44,213 nt of DNA, from assembly GCA_965371445.1 (NCBI GenBank), contig CBDUYN010000072.1:1-44213 (forward strand), read 5' to 3'. The stretch's first letter is position 1; every line of letters starts with the position of its first letter. The DNA comes from DASWIG01 sp965371445 (lineage in GTDB: Bacteria > Acidobacteriota > Thermoanaerobaculia > Multivoradales > J023). The position numbers were made by a program, and so were the translations under genes. Shown in pieces: positions 1 through 8,762 of the stretch. The notes below the pieces were generated by a model. The model was not told the origin of the DNA. It saw nothing but the letters and a program-made list of their open reading frames with translations, and ran no database searches.

Positions 1-88
1 AGTCGTTGATAACAAAGGGCTTGCGACTTGGATGGCACCTCGACGGAACACCTCGACGAGGGAGGGCGTCATGCGATAGCTGCTCCGC

Positions 89-178
89 ATGGGCGGCGCC
101 ATGAGCGGCGGGCGTGCCCTCGAGGTCGGTTGCGGGCGCGGGGTCGGCACCGAGCTCATCCTCGGGGTCTTCGGCGCC
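89..178 (+). pseudogene. Remnant of a class I SAM-dependent methyltransferase (motif I only)
   Basis: The frame opening at 89 (or ATG 101) encodes about 25 residues containing ALEVGCGRGVGTE, the glycine-rich SAM-binding motif I of Rossmann-fold methyltransferases. The similarity stops at about 178 and the frame ends at 242 with no motif II or later strands. It is a 3'-truncated scrap with no likely function. Seen: the motif and the early stop. Inferred: deletion of the rest of the gene. Confidence 0.5.
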
Positions 179-262
179 GGAAGCCGACAACGATCAGCGG
201 TTCAATCGATCCATGGTACCGTCCTGGCGTCGGGCGGCTGACGCAGGATGGTCTCGTCACCT

Positions 263-1180
263 TCAAGAGTCTTGACGGATGAAACCCTGACGCTCGTAGA
301 GCGCCTTGAGCCGAGCGAGCTCTTCTTCGGCTGCCTGAAGGGCGGCGGTCTTCTCTTCCAACTGCGCCTCGGCGGCCTGGCGAGCCGCGGCTTCGGCCTC
401 ACGGGCCGCGGCCTCGGCCTCGCGCGCCGCGGCCTCGGCATCCGCCCGAGCCGCTTCCTCTTCGGACGTCAAAAGACGCTTCCCCGTCGCCGGGTCGAAG
501 ATCTCGATCCACCGCCGGGCGGGATCCGACCAGAAGCAAAGCCCCGTCGTCTGGGAGAGGATCCGGTCTTGCGGATCGGGCTGGATCTCCGTGTAGCTCA
601 GGCCGCCGGCCAGGCGGTAGCCGAGTAGCTGCAACGGCTCTTTCGAGCCGATCCGTACCGGGTTGAAGATCAGGTACTCCACGACCCCCGCCCGGGCGTA
701 GAGGTCCACGTTCTCCTTCAGGTCCTTGGAGCGCAGCCGGCCGTGCTCCGGCGAGACGATCTCGATCACCAGGTGTGGACGCACGCCCCAGGCCGCGGTG
801 TCGAAGGTGCCCCCGATCTGCTCCGAGAGCTCTGCCCGCGGCGCCGGAAGACCCCGTACCACCGCGACGTCAGGGCCGGAATTCTTCAGCCCCCGGCGAT
901 TCCAGTCGAAGAGCAGGTCGCCGAACACGCCGACGCCGGGAGAGCGCTCGAGGAAGCGCCGAAGCCGATCGAGCACCGACAGGAGGAGAGTGACGTGAAA
1001 GTCGGTCTGGGTCACCCTGTCGCCCTCCTCGGGATGGAGCAGGCGCTCCATGGTCAGCGGGAGATGGCGCTCTTCGACGCGGCCGTCCGGGAGCTCGACC
1101 ACCCGCAACACGCAGCCTTGCGGCTCGTCGCCGGCAAGGTCCTCGAATTCGGGCTCGGGTTGGAAACCAGCGAGAGGCAT
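263..1180 (-). CDS. Uma2-family (DUF820) PD-(D/E)xK nuclease-like protein with Ala-rich coiled-coil tail
   Basis: A 305-residue protein. The middle carries the Uma2 fold signatures: GPDVAVV (the first acidic position), PHLVIEIVSPE (the E of the PD-(D/E)xK core) and the downstream K...Y...GVVEYLIFNP block. The C-terminal third is a coiled coil built from repeated AEAAARE units, ending in a heptad-like Leu/Ala/Glu stretch; the same design, less repetitive, is in the second Uma2 protein at 35846-36622. I chose ATG 1180 because the frame upstream to 1273 has no Uma2-like sequence, although no strong Shine-Dalgarno precedes it. Uma2 proteins are abundant in cyanobacteria and some acidobacteria and their cellular role is unsettled. 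The fold is confident; the function is not. Confidence 0.8.
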   Translation of the reverse strand: MPLAGFQPEPEFEDLAGDEPQGCVLRVVELPDGRVEERHLPLTMERLLHPEEGDRVTQTDFHVTLLLSVLDRLRRFLERSPGVGVFGDLLFDWNRRGLKNSGPDVAVVRGLPAPRAELSEQIGGTFDTAAWGVRPHLVIEIVSPEHGRLRSKDLKENVDLYARAGVVEYLIFNPVRIGSKEPLQLLGYRLAGGLSYTEIQPDPQDRILSQTTGLCFWSDPARRWIEIFDPATGKRLLTSEEEAARADAEAAAREAEAAAREAEAAARQAAEAQLEEKTAALQAAEEELARLKALYERQGFIRQDS

Positions 1181-1281
1181 GGAGGAATCATAGCACGGCC
1201 ACAGTCGGATGAGAGCCAGGAAAGCCCCCGGAGGGCTTGGGGTTTCGCACCTGCGATGTCCCTCATGCGGCAAAGCCGGGC

Positions 1282-3474
1282 CTAGCGGATCCTGACGACG
1301 ACGAAGGTCATGTCGTCCTGGGGCGTGCCCAGGCCGCTCCAGAACTGGGCGGCGGCGTCGAGGTCGGCGATGACGTCGCCCGGCGCTCCGCCGACGGCAG
1401 CGACGAAGCTCTCGTGCACCCGGGCGTAGCCCAGGGGCTCGCCCTCACTGTTCAGGAGCTCCGGAAAGCCGTCGGAGAAAAGCAGCAGGGTGTCGCCGGG
1501 GAAAAGCTCCACGACGCGTTCCTGGTAGTCGAAGGCGAGCCCGCCGAGCGGCATGCCGGCGAGCGCCAGCTCCTCGACCTCGCCGCTTGCGGCACGGTGG
1601 AGGAGGATCGGCGGCATGCCGGCCGACGAGAAGGTCAGCGTACGGCCGTCGAGGCGGGCGATCGCTAGCGCCATCGCCATGCGCTCCAGGTCCATGCGCT
1701 TGACCGCACCCGCCGCCTGGGCGAGGAACTCGCTCGGCGAGACCGCAGTCGAGGAAACGGCCGAAAAAAGACTCTTGATGACCGCCACCATCGTCCCCGC
1801 CTTGGCGCCGTGGCCCGTGGCGTCGCCGATGGCGATCGTCAGGACACCGTCGTCGAGATGGAAGTCGTAGTAGTCGCCACCCACCTCGGTCGCGGTCCGC
1901 ATGTCGACCGCGACCTCGAACAAGTCGTGCTCCGGGACCCGCTTGGGCAGCAGCGAGAGCTGGAACTCGCGGGCGTCGTCGAGCTCTCGGCTCGTGCGCG
2001 CGTACTCGGCCTCCAGCAGCCGGCGCTCCAGGTCCTGCTCCTTGCGCCGCCCCTCCTCCTGAAGGAGCCGCTCCTGGTGCTCGGACAAGTCCCGGGCCAT
2101 GCGGTTGAAGGCCATGGCCAGCTGGCCGATCTCGTTGCGCGAGGAGATCGGCACCCGGGTCGAAAGATCACCCTGGGCGATCCGCTCGGCACCGACGGTG
2201 ACCGTTTCCAGACCGCGGGTGATCCGTCGGGTGAGCGGCAGGATGCCGAGCAGCGCCAGGCCGATCAGCCCCAGGCCCGCGGCCAGGTTGGTCATCGCCG
2301 TACGGTCGATCTCGGCCAGGGTGTCGCCGATCGGACGGGCGATGCCAAAGGTCAGGGCGCGCTCGGGGTCGGGATGCGAGGTGACGACCCAACTCGGGTC
2401 GTCGGCCGCGGAGTCGACCGTGCCCGTCGACGCGTCGCGGCCGAGCCGAAGACCGAGGAGGACCTCCCGGTCGGCTTCCTCGGCGACGTAGAGCTCGCCG
2501 TCGCCAGCGACGGCGAAGGGCAGCTCACCCCGGTCGCGGGGCGTCGCCCCGAGGACCCGCCTAACCAGCTCCTCGACGCTGATGTTCGCCTCCACCTGGC
2601 CGATCGTCTGCCCCTTGGAAACGATTCGGACCCCGAAGTCATGACCCAGGAGCCGCTCGCCCTCGCGGCGCTTCGCCTCGATCTCCTGGCGCCTGCGCCG
2701 CCGCTTTTCCCGGAGCTTGCGGTTCCTGAGGTCCCGCTTGAGGTGGTCGATCTTTCGCTCGATCTCCCTTCGGCTCCTGGCGATTTCATGCTGGCGTTCG
2801 ACGTCGCCGGCTTGCTCGGCCCGCTCCATCTCCTTCTCCAGGGCCTGGACCGCGGCTTCCAGGCCGACGAAGACTCCCGAGAGAACCGGCGTTTCGACGA
2901 CCTCCTCCTCGAGGAGGACCATCTCGTCGGCCTCGAGGCTCTTCAAGATCGAGCCGTAGTCGATGATCAGCCCCTCGTTCTCGGGGTCGACCTCTAGGGA
3001 GAGGTCCCTTTGCCAGAACCGCTCGAGGCCGAAGCCTTCCTCGCCGGAAGGGATCTCCGGCAGGCCTGGGAAGCTTCGCGGCGCCAGGAGGACGGATTCC
3101 TCCGGCGCCTCCGGGGCCCTGGGGGCCAGAGGCGGCAGCGGCTTGAAGATCAAGGCGTCGACCAAGGTCCCAACCTCGCCCATCTCGCGCACGATGCGAC
3201 CGTAAAGGCGACGCCGATCCTCCACGGAGACCTCTTCGGACTCCCCCAGGAGGGTGTCGAAAGGGAAGTCCCGGAGATTCTGGAAGCCGCTCCTCAAATC
3301 CTCCTTGATCTCGTCGAGGCGCTCCGCCATGCGGGCGTTCAGGGCCTGCGACTCCGCCTCCGTAGCACGGGTCACCGCCGCCCGCGAGCTCCGGTAGGAA
3401 TAGAGGACGATGCCCGTCAGCGGCAGGATGGCGAGCAGCAGGAAAGCGAGGATCAGCTGGGTGCGGATCTTCAT
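1282..3474 (-). CDS. Membrane-anchored HAMP-SpoIIE (PP2C-type) serine phosphatase
   Basis: A 730-residue protein. Residues about 7-27 form the first membrane helix, followed by a long extracytoplasmic sensor region rich in Glu/Arg coiled coil. A second helix at about 390-415 leads into a HAMP linker (ERIAQGDLSTRVP, NEIGQLAMAFNRMARDL) and another coiled coil, then a SpoIIE phosphatase domain from about residue 500. GGDYYDF with the metal-binding Asp534, then IGDATGHG, and a later LLLFSDG are the PP2C signatures. Such proteins dephosphorylate serine on anti-sigma-factor antagonists; no antagonist or anti-sigma kinase is adjacent, so the substrate is unknown. Start ATG 3474 puts the first helix at the N-terminus; the 29 residues upstream lack signal character. 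It is divergent from the secreted-protein gene at 3633. Confidence 0.88.
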   Translation of the reverse strand: MKIRTQLILAFLLLAILPLTGIVLYSYRSSRAAVTRATEAESQALNARMAERLDEIKEDLRSGFQNLRDFPFDTLLGESEEVSVEDRRRLYGRIVREMGEVGTLVDALIFKPLPPLAPRAPEAPEESVLLAPRSFPGLPEIPSGEEGFGLERFWQRDLSLEVDPENEGLIIDYGSILKSLEADEMVLLEEEVVETPVLSGVFVGLEAAVQALEKEMERAEQAGDVERQHEIARSRREIERKIDHLKRDLRNRKLREKRRRRRQEIEAKRREGERLLGHDFGVRIVSKGQTIGQVEANISVEELVRRVLGATPRDRGELPFAVAGDGELYVAEEADREVLLGLRLGRDASTGTVDSAADDPSWVVTSHPDPERALTFGIARPIGDTLAEIDRTAMTNLAAGLGLIGLALLGILPLTRRITRGLETVTVGAERIAQGDLSTRVPISSRNEIGQLAMAFNRMARDLSEHQERLLQEEGRRKEQDLERRLLEAEYARTSRELDDAREFQLSLLPKRVPEHDLFEVAVDMRTATEVGGDYYDFHLDDGVLTIAIGDATGHGAKAGTMVAVIKSLFSAVSSTAVSPSEFLAQAAGAVKRMDLERMAMALAIARLDGRTLTFSSAGMPPILLHRAASGEVEELALAGMPLGGLAFDYQERVVELFPGDTLLLFSDGFPELLNSEGEPLGYARVHESFVAAVGGAPGDVIADLDAAAQFWSGLGTPQDDMTFVVVRIR

Positions 3475-3505
3475 GGCATGGTCACTGTAGCACCGCCGCG
3501 GTGCC

Positions 3506-3534
3506 TTGACACTTCCCCATACGTGGTGGACAAT
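3506..3534 (+). promoter_or_regulatory. Sigma-70-type promoter for the secreted protein gene at 3633
   Basis: A perfect TTGACA (3506-3511) is separated by exactly 17 bases from GACAAT (3529-3534). It lies about 100 bases ahead of ATG 3633 in the divergent intergenic region. The -10 is imperfect, but the perfect -35 and the ideal spacing make it a good candidate. Confidence 0.5.
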
Positions 3535-3632
3535 CAAAGGTTGAGATGGACCCCCCGTCAAGCTGCCGCAGGCCGCGTTTCGGAGCCGCGGCGCCGATTG
3601 GGTCTGAACGATCGTCCGCGAGGAGCTACACC

Positions 3633-5276
3633 ATGCGCCGAACCACCGTCGTCGTCTCCCTCTTCTCTTTCCTGGGTGCGGTCCTCCCCGCCCTGGCGTC
3701 TTTTGAACCGGCGAAGCTCGCCGAGCCGGACCTCGTGGGCCGTCTTGAGCCCTGCTGCGGCAATGCGGTCGACGCCGATCCCCGCAACCGGGCGATCCTC
3801 GACCGGCGCTCCATGCCCAACCACTCGTACCTGCCGCCCGAGACGCTCGAACGGTGGAAGGCGGAGGCGCTTTTCGACCGCGACGCGCCCTCTGCGACCG
3901 CCCTTCACGAGCCCACCGCGGAGGGCGAGAGGATCCTGCGTCCCAAGGCGCCGGTGGTACGGACCTCCTTCGACGGCATGAGCTCGATCCAGGCGGGCCA
4001 CCAGGGGGTCATCGGCTTTCCGCCCGACACCGTCGTCGCCGCGAGCACCGGACGGGTCCTCGAGGCCTCGAACGTCGCCCTGCGCCTTTCGCAGCGCAAC
4101 GGTGCCCAGATCGTTCGGCGCAGCCTCAACAACTTCTTCGCCGTCGACTATCCACCGATCCTCTTCGATCCCAAGGTCTACTACGATCGCCTGTCGAACC
4201 GTCTTTTTGCTCTGGCGATCTCGGTCGATTTCGGTGCCCAGCAGGCGTTCATCTACCTTTCCGTCTCGCGGAGCGCCAATCCCTCGGGCCTCGCCGTACC
4301 GCGCGATTTCTGCACCTACAGGATCTCGGCAAAAGTCGGGGCTTCGTGGGCTGACTTTCCGGGTCTGGGAATGAACGAGAAATGGGTAGGAATCGGTGTG
4401 AACAACTTCAACTTCAGCGGCTCGTTTCGCGGTGTCTTCCTTTACGCCCTCGACAAGACGCGTCTGGTTCAAAACGGCGCGAGCTGTCCGTCGATCGATT
4501 TCTATCGCTACAAGGCCAGCCAGGACGGCCACGGCCGGATCGCTTTTACCGTGCAGCCCGCCCAGCACTACTCGACCAACAACCTCACCGGCACACCTCT
4601 CTTTTTCGTTTCCAACGAATCCAGCAATAGAAGCTCGACCAACTACACCTTGTGGCGTTTGATCGACGACCCGGCGGGCGGCGCCAAACCGCGCCTAGGG
4701 CGCGACGGACTCAACGGTGAGGAGCCCTACAGCATTCCGCCCGACGCGCCGCAAAGCGGCGGCATCGATTTGAACACCGGCGAGCAGTCGGTGCTCCAGG
4801 TCGCCTACCGCAACGGCGAGGTGTGGACCGCCCACGCCACGAGCTGTAACTTCGGAAGCCTTCCCGGGGAGAGCTGCGTCAAGGTGGTCGGCATCACGCC
4901 GACGAACGACGGCGGCCAGGTCTCTTTCGAGGAGACGATCGGCGGTGGCGACGGCTGGTACTTCTGGATGCCGGGTATCGCGGTCAACCAAAGGGGCGAC
5001 CTGATGGTCGTCTACCAGCGTTCCCACGCCTCGATGTCGGTCGGCGTGGGCTTTGCCGGCCGCGAGGCGGGCTCCGCTTTCGAAGCCGGAAAGCTCGTCA
5101 ACGGCCGCTGCGGCCTCGACAACTTCGACGGCTTCCGCAACCGTACGGGCGACTACGTCGGGGTCCAGACGGATCCCGCCGACAACCTGGGCTTCTGGAT
5201 CGCGGGCGAGTACACCGGCAACGTCGGCCGGCTGGGGTGCGACTGGCGCACCCGCGTCGGGCGCGTCGTCTTCTAG
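3633..5276 (+). CDS. Secreted beta-propeller/sialidase-like protein of unknown function
   Basis: A 547-residue exported protein. ATG 3633 follows AGGAG at 3621-3625 and starts a clean signal peptide (MRRTTVVVSLFSF... ending near LPALAS). The mature part is rich in Tyr, Trp, Asn and Gly and has repeating units such as VYYDRLSNRLFALAIS, PGIAVNQRGDLMVVYQRS and GDYVGVQTDP...GFWIAGEYTG, the look of blade repeats in secreted sialidase-like propellers. Several Cys are present, which suits the extracytoplasmic space. No catalytic motif is recognisable. It is convergent with the protease gene at 5356-6831. The family is not recognised with certainty; the export signal is. Confidence 0.8.
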   Translation: MRRTTVVVSLFSFLGAVLPALASFEPAKLAEPDLVGRLEPCCGNAVDADPRNRAILDRRSMPNHSYLPPETLERWKAEALFDRDAPSATALHEPTAEGERILRPKAPVVRTSFDGMSSIQAGHQGVIGFPPDTVVAASTGRVLEASNVALRLSQRNGAQIVRRSLNNFFAVDYPPILFDPKVYYDRLSNRLFALAISVDFGAQQAFIYLSVSRSANPSGLAVPRDFCTYRISAKVGASWADFPGLGMNEKWVGIGVNNFNFSGSFRGVFLYALDKTRLVQNGASCPSIDFYRYKASQDGHGRIAFTVQPAQHYSTNNLTGTPLFFVSNESSNRSSTNYTLWRLIDDPAGGAKPRLGRDGLNGEEPYSIPPDAPQSGGIDLNTGEQSVLQVAYRNGEVWTAHATSCNFGSLPGESCVKVVGITPTNDGGQVSFEETIGGGDGWYFWMPGIAVNQRGDLMVVYQRSHASMSVGVGFAGREAGSAFEAGKLVNGRCGLDNFDGFRNRTGDYVGVQTDPADNLGFWIAGEYTGNVGRLGCDWRTRVGRVVF

Positions 5277-5302
5277 ATGGGTACCTGCTAAGGGTCTCAC
5301 GC

Positions 5303-5334
5303 AAAAAGCCCGCTGCGCTTGGCGCAGCAGGCTT
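5303..5334 (-). terminator. Rho-independent terminator of the serine protease gene
   Basis: Read on the minus strand, the arms AGCCTGCTGCGC and GCGCAGCGGGCT close over a 3-base loop and are followed by TTTTT. It lies about 20 bases past the protease stop, between two convergent genes. Confidence 0.8.
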
Positions 5335-5355
5335 TCAAGGATAGCTCAGAAGGGA

Positions 5356-6831
5356 TCAGCCACAGGTGTTGGCCCACTTCCCCTTCTTCTTGCAGTGGAG
5401 TGAGCAGCAGTCTTCGTCGACGGTGCAGAGGTCCCCTCTCTGTCCGTCTTCGCAGGGCGGCGGCGGCGGTGGCGGCGGGCCAGTGAAGCAGTCGATCAGG
5501 TCCGTCCGGAGCTGACCGGTGTTTCCGGGATCCAGGTGCTCCGCCGCCCCGGCTCCCCAGGAGTGGGAGAGCTTGCCGTACTCGTCCCAGCCGTCGTCAC
5601 AGGCGCCGATCCCACCGTGAAGCTGACCGACGACGCGGTGGTTCTCGTCCCAGAGCGCGCCGCCGGAGGAGCCGCTGTCGGTCCCGCCGACGTCCCAGAC
5701 GTCGACACGCCAGTGATCGTTGCCCCAGCCGTCGCGTTGACCGTCCCTCAGCGGGCTGTTGGTGATCGCGATCGTCATCGGGACGTCTTGGGGAAAGCCC
5801 ATGGTGACGCCGCTCTGCGGGGTCGCACCCGTGGCGTCGAAGCCGCTCTGGCTGACGGCATAGCTCGCGGGCGGAATGTCGGTCAGCTTCACGAGGAAAA
5901 AGTCCGACGCGTTGCCGCTGGCGAGGTGGGTCGAGCCCGTGGTCGTATCGTCGATCGAGGCGTCGTTCGACCCACAGGAAGAGTTCTCGTAGTTCCAGAA
6001 GAAGACCAGGTTCTTGGCCTTGCCCCTCGAGAAGCAGTGGTTGGCCGTCAGGTAGTGGTAGTCGTTGCAGTTGTTGTCCGTCGAGCTCAAGAGGGAACCC
6101 GAGCAGATGAAGTTGCCGTCGAAGCCCTCGGCCACCGACCGGTGCTGCGCTTCCCACGAGCCGTCAGGGGAGCAGCGGAAGTCGATGCAGGCCGCCTTGT
6201 AGCGGAAGGGACGGACTTTCTCCGGGATCCTCACCTCGCGGCCGTCGCGGTAGGGCACGGAGAGGATGTTGCGGAAGTTCTTGTAGCCCCAGGACACGGC
6301 GTCGAGCCGGAAGTTGGGCGTCGACTTGGCGCCGGCGGGGACCCAGACCTCGATCAGGGCGGAGTCGTCGGGCACCATCGGGCTCGCGAAAACACCCGCG
6401 CGGTTGTTGTTACGCGCCCCGTAGGGGCCGTCAAAGTAGTTGCGCTCGACCGAGACGAAGTGCATCTCACTGCCGGCGGGAAGGCGGAAATCCGAGAGCT
6501 GGAAGCTCAGGAAGTAGGCTCCCGGGGAGCTCACTCGCAGCCGCCACCGAAGCGAGCCGTCGTCGAGCTCTTCCCAGGTGCCGATCTCGTCCATGGCGCG
6601 GCCCACGGAGATCGTCTCGGCGACCCGGACGCGGCCGACCGTGGCGCGGTCTTTTTCGAAGACCTTGTCGAGGTCCGGCGCCGGGAGGACCAGGTGGTGC
6701 ATGGCGTCGAAGTCCGGCGCACCGCCGAGCAGGGTGAGGGGCGGCGTCCCGCGCCGGGCCTCGACGCTCGCGGCGACGCACAACACCGTCACGCATACAG
6801 TGAGACAGATAAGTAGCTTCTTCACGGACAC
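5356..6831 (-). CDS. Secreted trypsin-like (lysyl-endopeptidase type) serine protease with C-terminal cystine-knot tail
   Basis: A 491-residue exported protease. A signal peptide occupies about residues 1-25. The N-terminal half is a propeptide or accessory domain. The chymotrypsin-fold catalytic domain has His265 in YLTANHC, Asp310 in SDFFLVKL and Ser389 in SGSSGGALW, the GSSG context typical of lysyl-endopeptidase-like S1 enzymes. A run of eight Pro links the domain to the last 32 residues, whose six Cys are spaced C-x8-C-x5-CC-x3-C-x9-C. That framework is the inhibitor cystine knot (knottin), and a near match ends the zinc protease at 36767-39220. It has its own terminator (5303-5334) and an upstream element (6976-7001) shared with that second protease. 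The role of the tail is unknown. Confidence 0.88.
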   Translation of the reverse strand: MSVKKLLICLTVCVTVLCVAASVEARRGTPPLTLLGGAPDFDAMHHLVLPAPDLDKVFEKDRATVGRVRVAETISVGRAMDEIGTWEELDDGSLRWRLRVSSPGAYFLSFQLSDFRLPAGSEMHFVSVERNYFDGPYGARNNNRAGVFASPMVPDDSALIEVWVPAGAKSTPNFRLDAVSWGYKNFRNILSVPYRDGREVRIPEKVRPFRYKAACIDFRCSPDGSWEAQHRSVAEGFDGNFICSGSLLSSTDNNCNDYHYLTANHCFSRGKAKNLVFFWNYENSSCGSNDASIDDTTTGSTHLASGNASDFFLVKLTDIPPASYAVSQSGFDATGATPQSGVTMGFPQDVPMTIAITNSPLRDGQRDGWGNDHWRVDVWDVGGTDSGSSGGALWDENHRVVGQLHGGIGACDDGWDEYGKLSHSWGAGAAEHLDPGNTGQLRTDLIDCFTGPPPPPPPPCEDGQRGDLCTVDEDCCSLHCKKKGKWANTCG

Positions 6832-6975
6832 TCTCCTTCATGTTGTCGGGGACCACCCGGTGGTGCCCCGGGTTCAGTAGTTACGAGGGCTCGAAAGGCC
6901 ATTTCATCCGAGCTCGTGCGGAGTTGCCCTCCCTCAGCTAGAGTCCTTCCTTACCATAGGGTGGTTCAGTGACGC

Positions 6976-7001
6976 GAAAAATATACTTGGGTGGACGAAA
7001 A
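6976..7001 (-). promoter_or_regulatory. Upstream element shared by the two knottin-tailed protease genes
   Basis: On the plus strand the site reads GAAAAATATA, nine variable bases, then ACGAAAA. The same arrangement with the same nine-base spacing is at 39326-39351. Each copy is upstream of a minus-strand secreted protease gene, 144 and 105 bases from the start codons. Read in the direction of the genes it ends in TATATTTTTC, which could hold a -10 box, but no matching -35 is evident. Promoter, activator site and mRNA leader are all possible. Confidence 0.4.
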
Positions 7002-7089
7002 CTTGCCGGATCTTCCCGACGGACGGCGTGGTGTCGGGAGGAGGGACTTGGACTAGCCGACGGGTGACGCCCTGCGGTAGGCTCAGCCC

Positions 7090-8214
7090 ATGCCTGAGAA
7101 CCTACTGCTCTACACGGCGGTCTTCGCCGTCGCGGCCTTGGCGGCGGCCTGCGTCGCGCTCTTCGCGCGGCTCGCGGCGAGCCGCGCCGAAAACCGCGAG
7201 CTCGCCGAACGCGTCGAGCGGCTCGAAGAGACCAACGCCGAGAAGAACCGCCTCCTCGGCATGGCGGCCCACGACCTGCGGAACCCGATCAGCGTCATCC
7301 GTGGCTACAGCACGCTCCTCGTCCGCGAGGAGCTGCCGGAGGACGTCCACGCCCTCCTGGCGCAGATCGAGGCCTCCAGCGGCTTCATGGTCCGCCTCCT
7401 GAACGACCTTCTCGACGTCTCCCGCATCGAGGCGGGCTACCTCGAGCTCAAGGCCGAGAAGACGAACCTCGTCGAGCTGGTCGAGAAAAACGTCAACCTG
7501 AACCGAATCCTCGCCTCGCGCAAGGACATGCAGATCGAGCTCGAAGTCGAGGACGACGTCCCGGCGGTACCGCTGGATCCGACCAAGGTCGACCAGGTCC
7601 TGAACAACCTGGTCTCGAACGCCGTCAAGTACTCCTTTGCCGAGAGCCGGATCGCGGTCCGCCTGACGCACAGCGACGACGAGGTCCTGGTGACGGTGCG
7701 CGACCACGGGCAGGGGATCCCCCCCGAAGAGGTGGAGCAGATCTTCCAGGAGTTCACCCGCGCCAGCGTCAAGACGACGGGCGGCGAGCCCTCGACCGGG
7801 CTGGGGCTCGCGATCGCCAAGCGGGTGATCGAGGCCCACGGCGGCACGATCGGGGTCTGGAGCGCGCCGGGCGAAGGGTCGACGTTTTACTTCTCGTTGC
7901 CTCTCGATCCGCGCTCCGAGCGGTTGCGCTCGCGTCTGCCGATGCGTTTCGCGGTGACCGGGGAGAGCCTCGGCGGCTCGGGGATGGTGCTCAACCTGAG
8001 CCGCAGCGGAGCGCTGCTCGCCACCGGCGTGCCGCTAGCAGCCGGACGAGAGATCCACTTCACCCTCGTCCTGCCCGAGGAGGCGCTCAGCGGTACGGCC
8101 GAGCTTGTGCGCCAGGAGGAGGAAGGCTACTTCGGCGTCCGCTTCACGGCCTTCGACGGCGGAGGCGAGAAGAGGCTCGGGGAGTACCTCGCGGAGCTCT
8201 CGTCGGTGCGCTAG
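7090..8214 (+). CDS. Membrane histidine kinase with C-terminal PilZ domain
   Basis: A 374-residue protein. One membrane helix (residues 5-27) and a short coiled coil lead to the HisKA domain with phospho-acceptor His61 in MAAHDLRNPIS. The ATPase domain has the N box (LNNLVSNAVKYS), G1 (DHGQGIP), F (IFQEF) and G2 (STGLGLAIAKR). From about residue 278 a PilZ-type domain follows: an RxxxR-like start (RSRLPMRF), NLSRSGALL for the usual (D/N)xSxxG element, and FGVRFTAF near the end. PilZ binds cyclic di-GMP, so the kinase may be tuned by that messenger, but the motifs are divergent and binding is not assured. No response regulator is adjacent. Its stop overlaps that of the convergent epimerase fragment by 3 bases. 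Confidence 0.88.
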   Translation: MPENLLLYTAVFAVAALAAACVALFARLAASRAENRELAERVERLEETNAEKNRLLGMAAHDLRNPISVIRGYSTLLVREELPEDVHALLAQIEASSGFMVRLLNDLLDVSRIEAGYLELKAEKTNLVELVEKNVNLNRILASRKDMQIELEVEDDVPAVPLDPTKVDQVLNNLVSNAVKYSFAESRIAVRLTHSDDEVLVTVRDHGQGIPPEEVEQIFQEFTRASVKTTGGEPSTGLGLAIAKRVIEAHGGTIGVWSAPGEGSTFYFSLPLDPRSERLRSRLPMRFAVTGESLGGSGMVLNLSRSGALLATGVPLAAGREIHFTLVLPEEALSGTAELVRQEEEGYFGVRFTAFDGGGEKRLGEYLAELSSVR

Positions 8215-8642
8215 AGGACGCCGGCGCGTTCGAACCAGTCATAGACGTCGCGCACCGTATCGGCGAGCAGACGCGGCGCGTGGCCGAGCTCGCGGCGCGC
8301 GCGTGAGTCGTCGATGCGGGTGCTCAGGCGGACGGCCCGCAGCGACTCGGCGGTGAAAAGCGGCTCCGTACCGCGGAGCCGTCCCCAGAGGGTAGCGAAG
8401 GGAGCGCCGAAGCGTGCCAGCCACATCGGCGACACGAGCCGCGGTGCCGGGACGCCGGTCACCTCGGCAGCGACTTCGGCAAGCTCTTCGAGCGGCCGGT
8501 AATGCCCGCCGACGAGGTAGCTCGCACCGGTGCGTCCGCGTTCGGCGGCAGCCAGGGTCCGCACCCGGTCGCCGCGTTCGAGCAGCTGGCGGACGAGGTT
8601 CGATCCGATGTGGCCGGAGGCTCCGGTGACGGCGACGTCCAT
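8211..8642 (-). pseudogene. Internally deleted NAD-dependent epimerase/dehydratase
   Basis: The 143-residue frame starts with the Rossmann motif VTGASGHIGSNLVRQLLERG. After only about 30 residues it jumps to what is normally the end of an extended short-chain dehydrogenase (ASYLVGGHYRPLEELAEV onward, then TRIDDSRARRELG near the C-terminus). Family members run about 320-340 residues, so some 170-190 are missing, including the Ser and YxxxK catalytic positions. The reading frame is kept across the deletion, so a small protein may still be made, but it cannot be an active enzyme of this family. Confidence 0.7.
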
Positions 8643-8762
8643 GGTCGGCGGGAGGATATCAGCCCCATCCAGATCATCTGTAGCCGGTCCTTCCGACGCC
8701 GACGTCATCGCCGAGGCGGACCTCGCACTGGCCGCCCTGACCCGAGGACCGGGGCCTGTCGA

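Noticed and set aside
363..470. A tandem DNA repeat or CRISPR-like array from the repeated GCGGCCTCGGCCTCGCGCGC-type units
   Set aside because: The repetition codes for the AEAAARE coiled coil of the Uma2 protein; units are not separated by unique spacers. No CRISPR array was seen anywhere.
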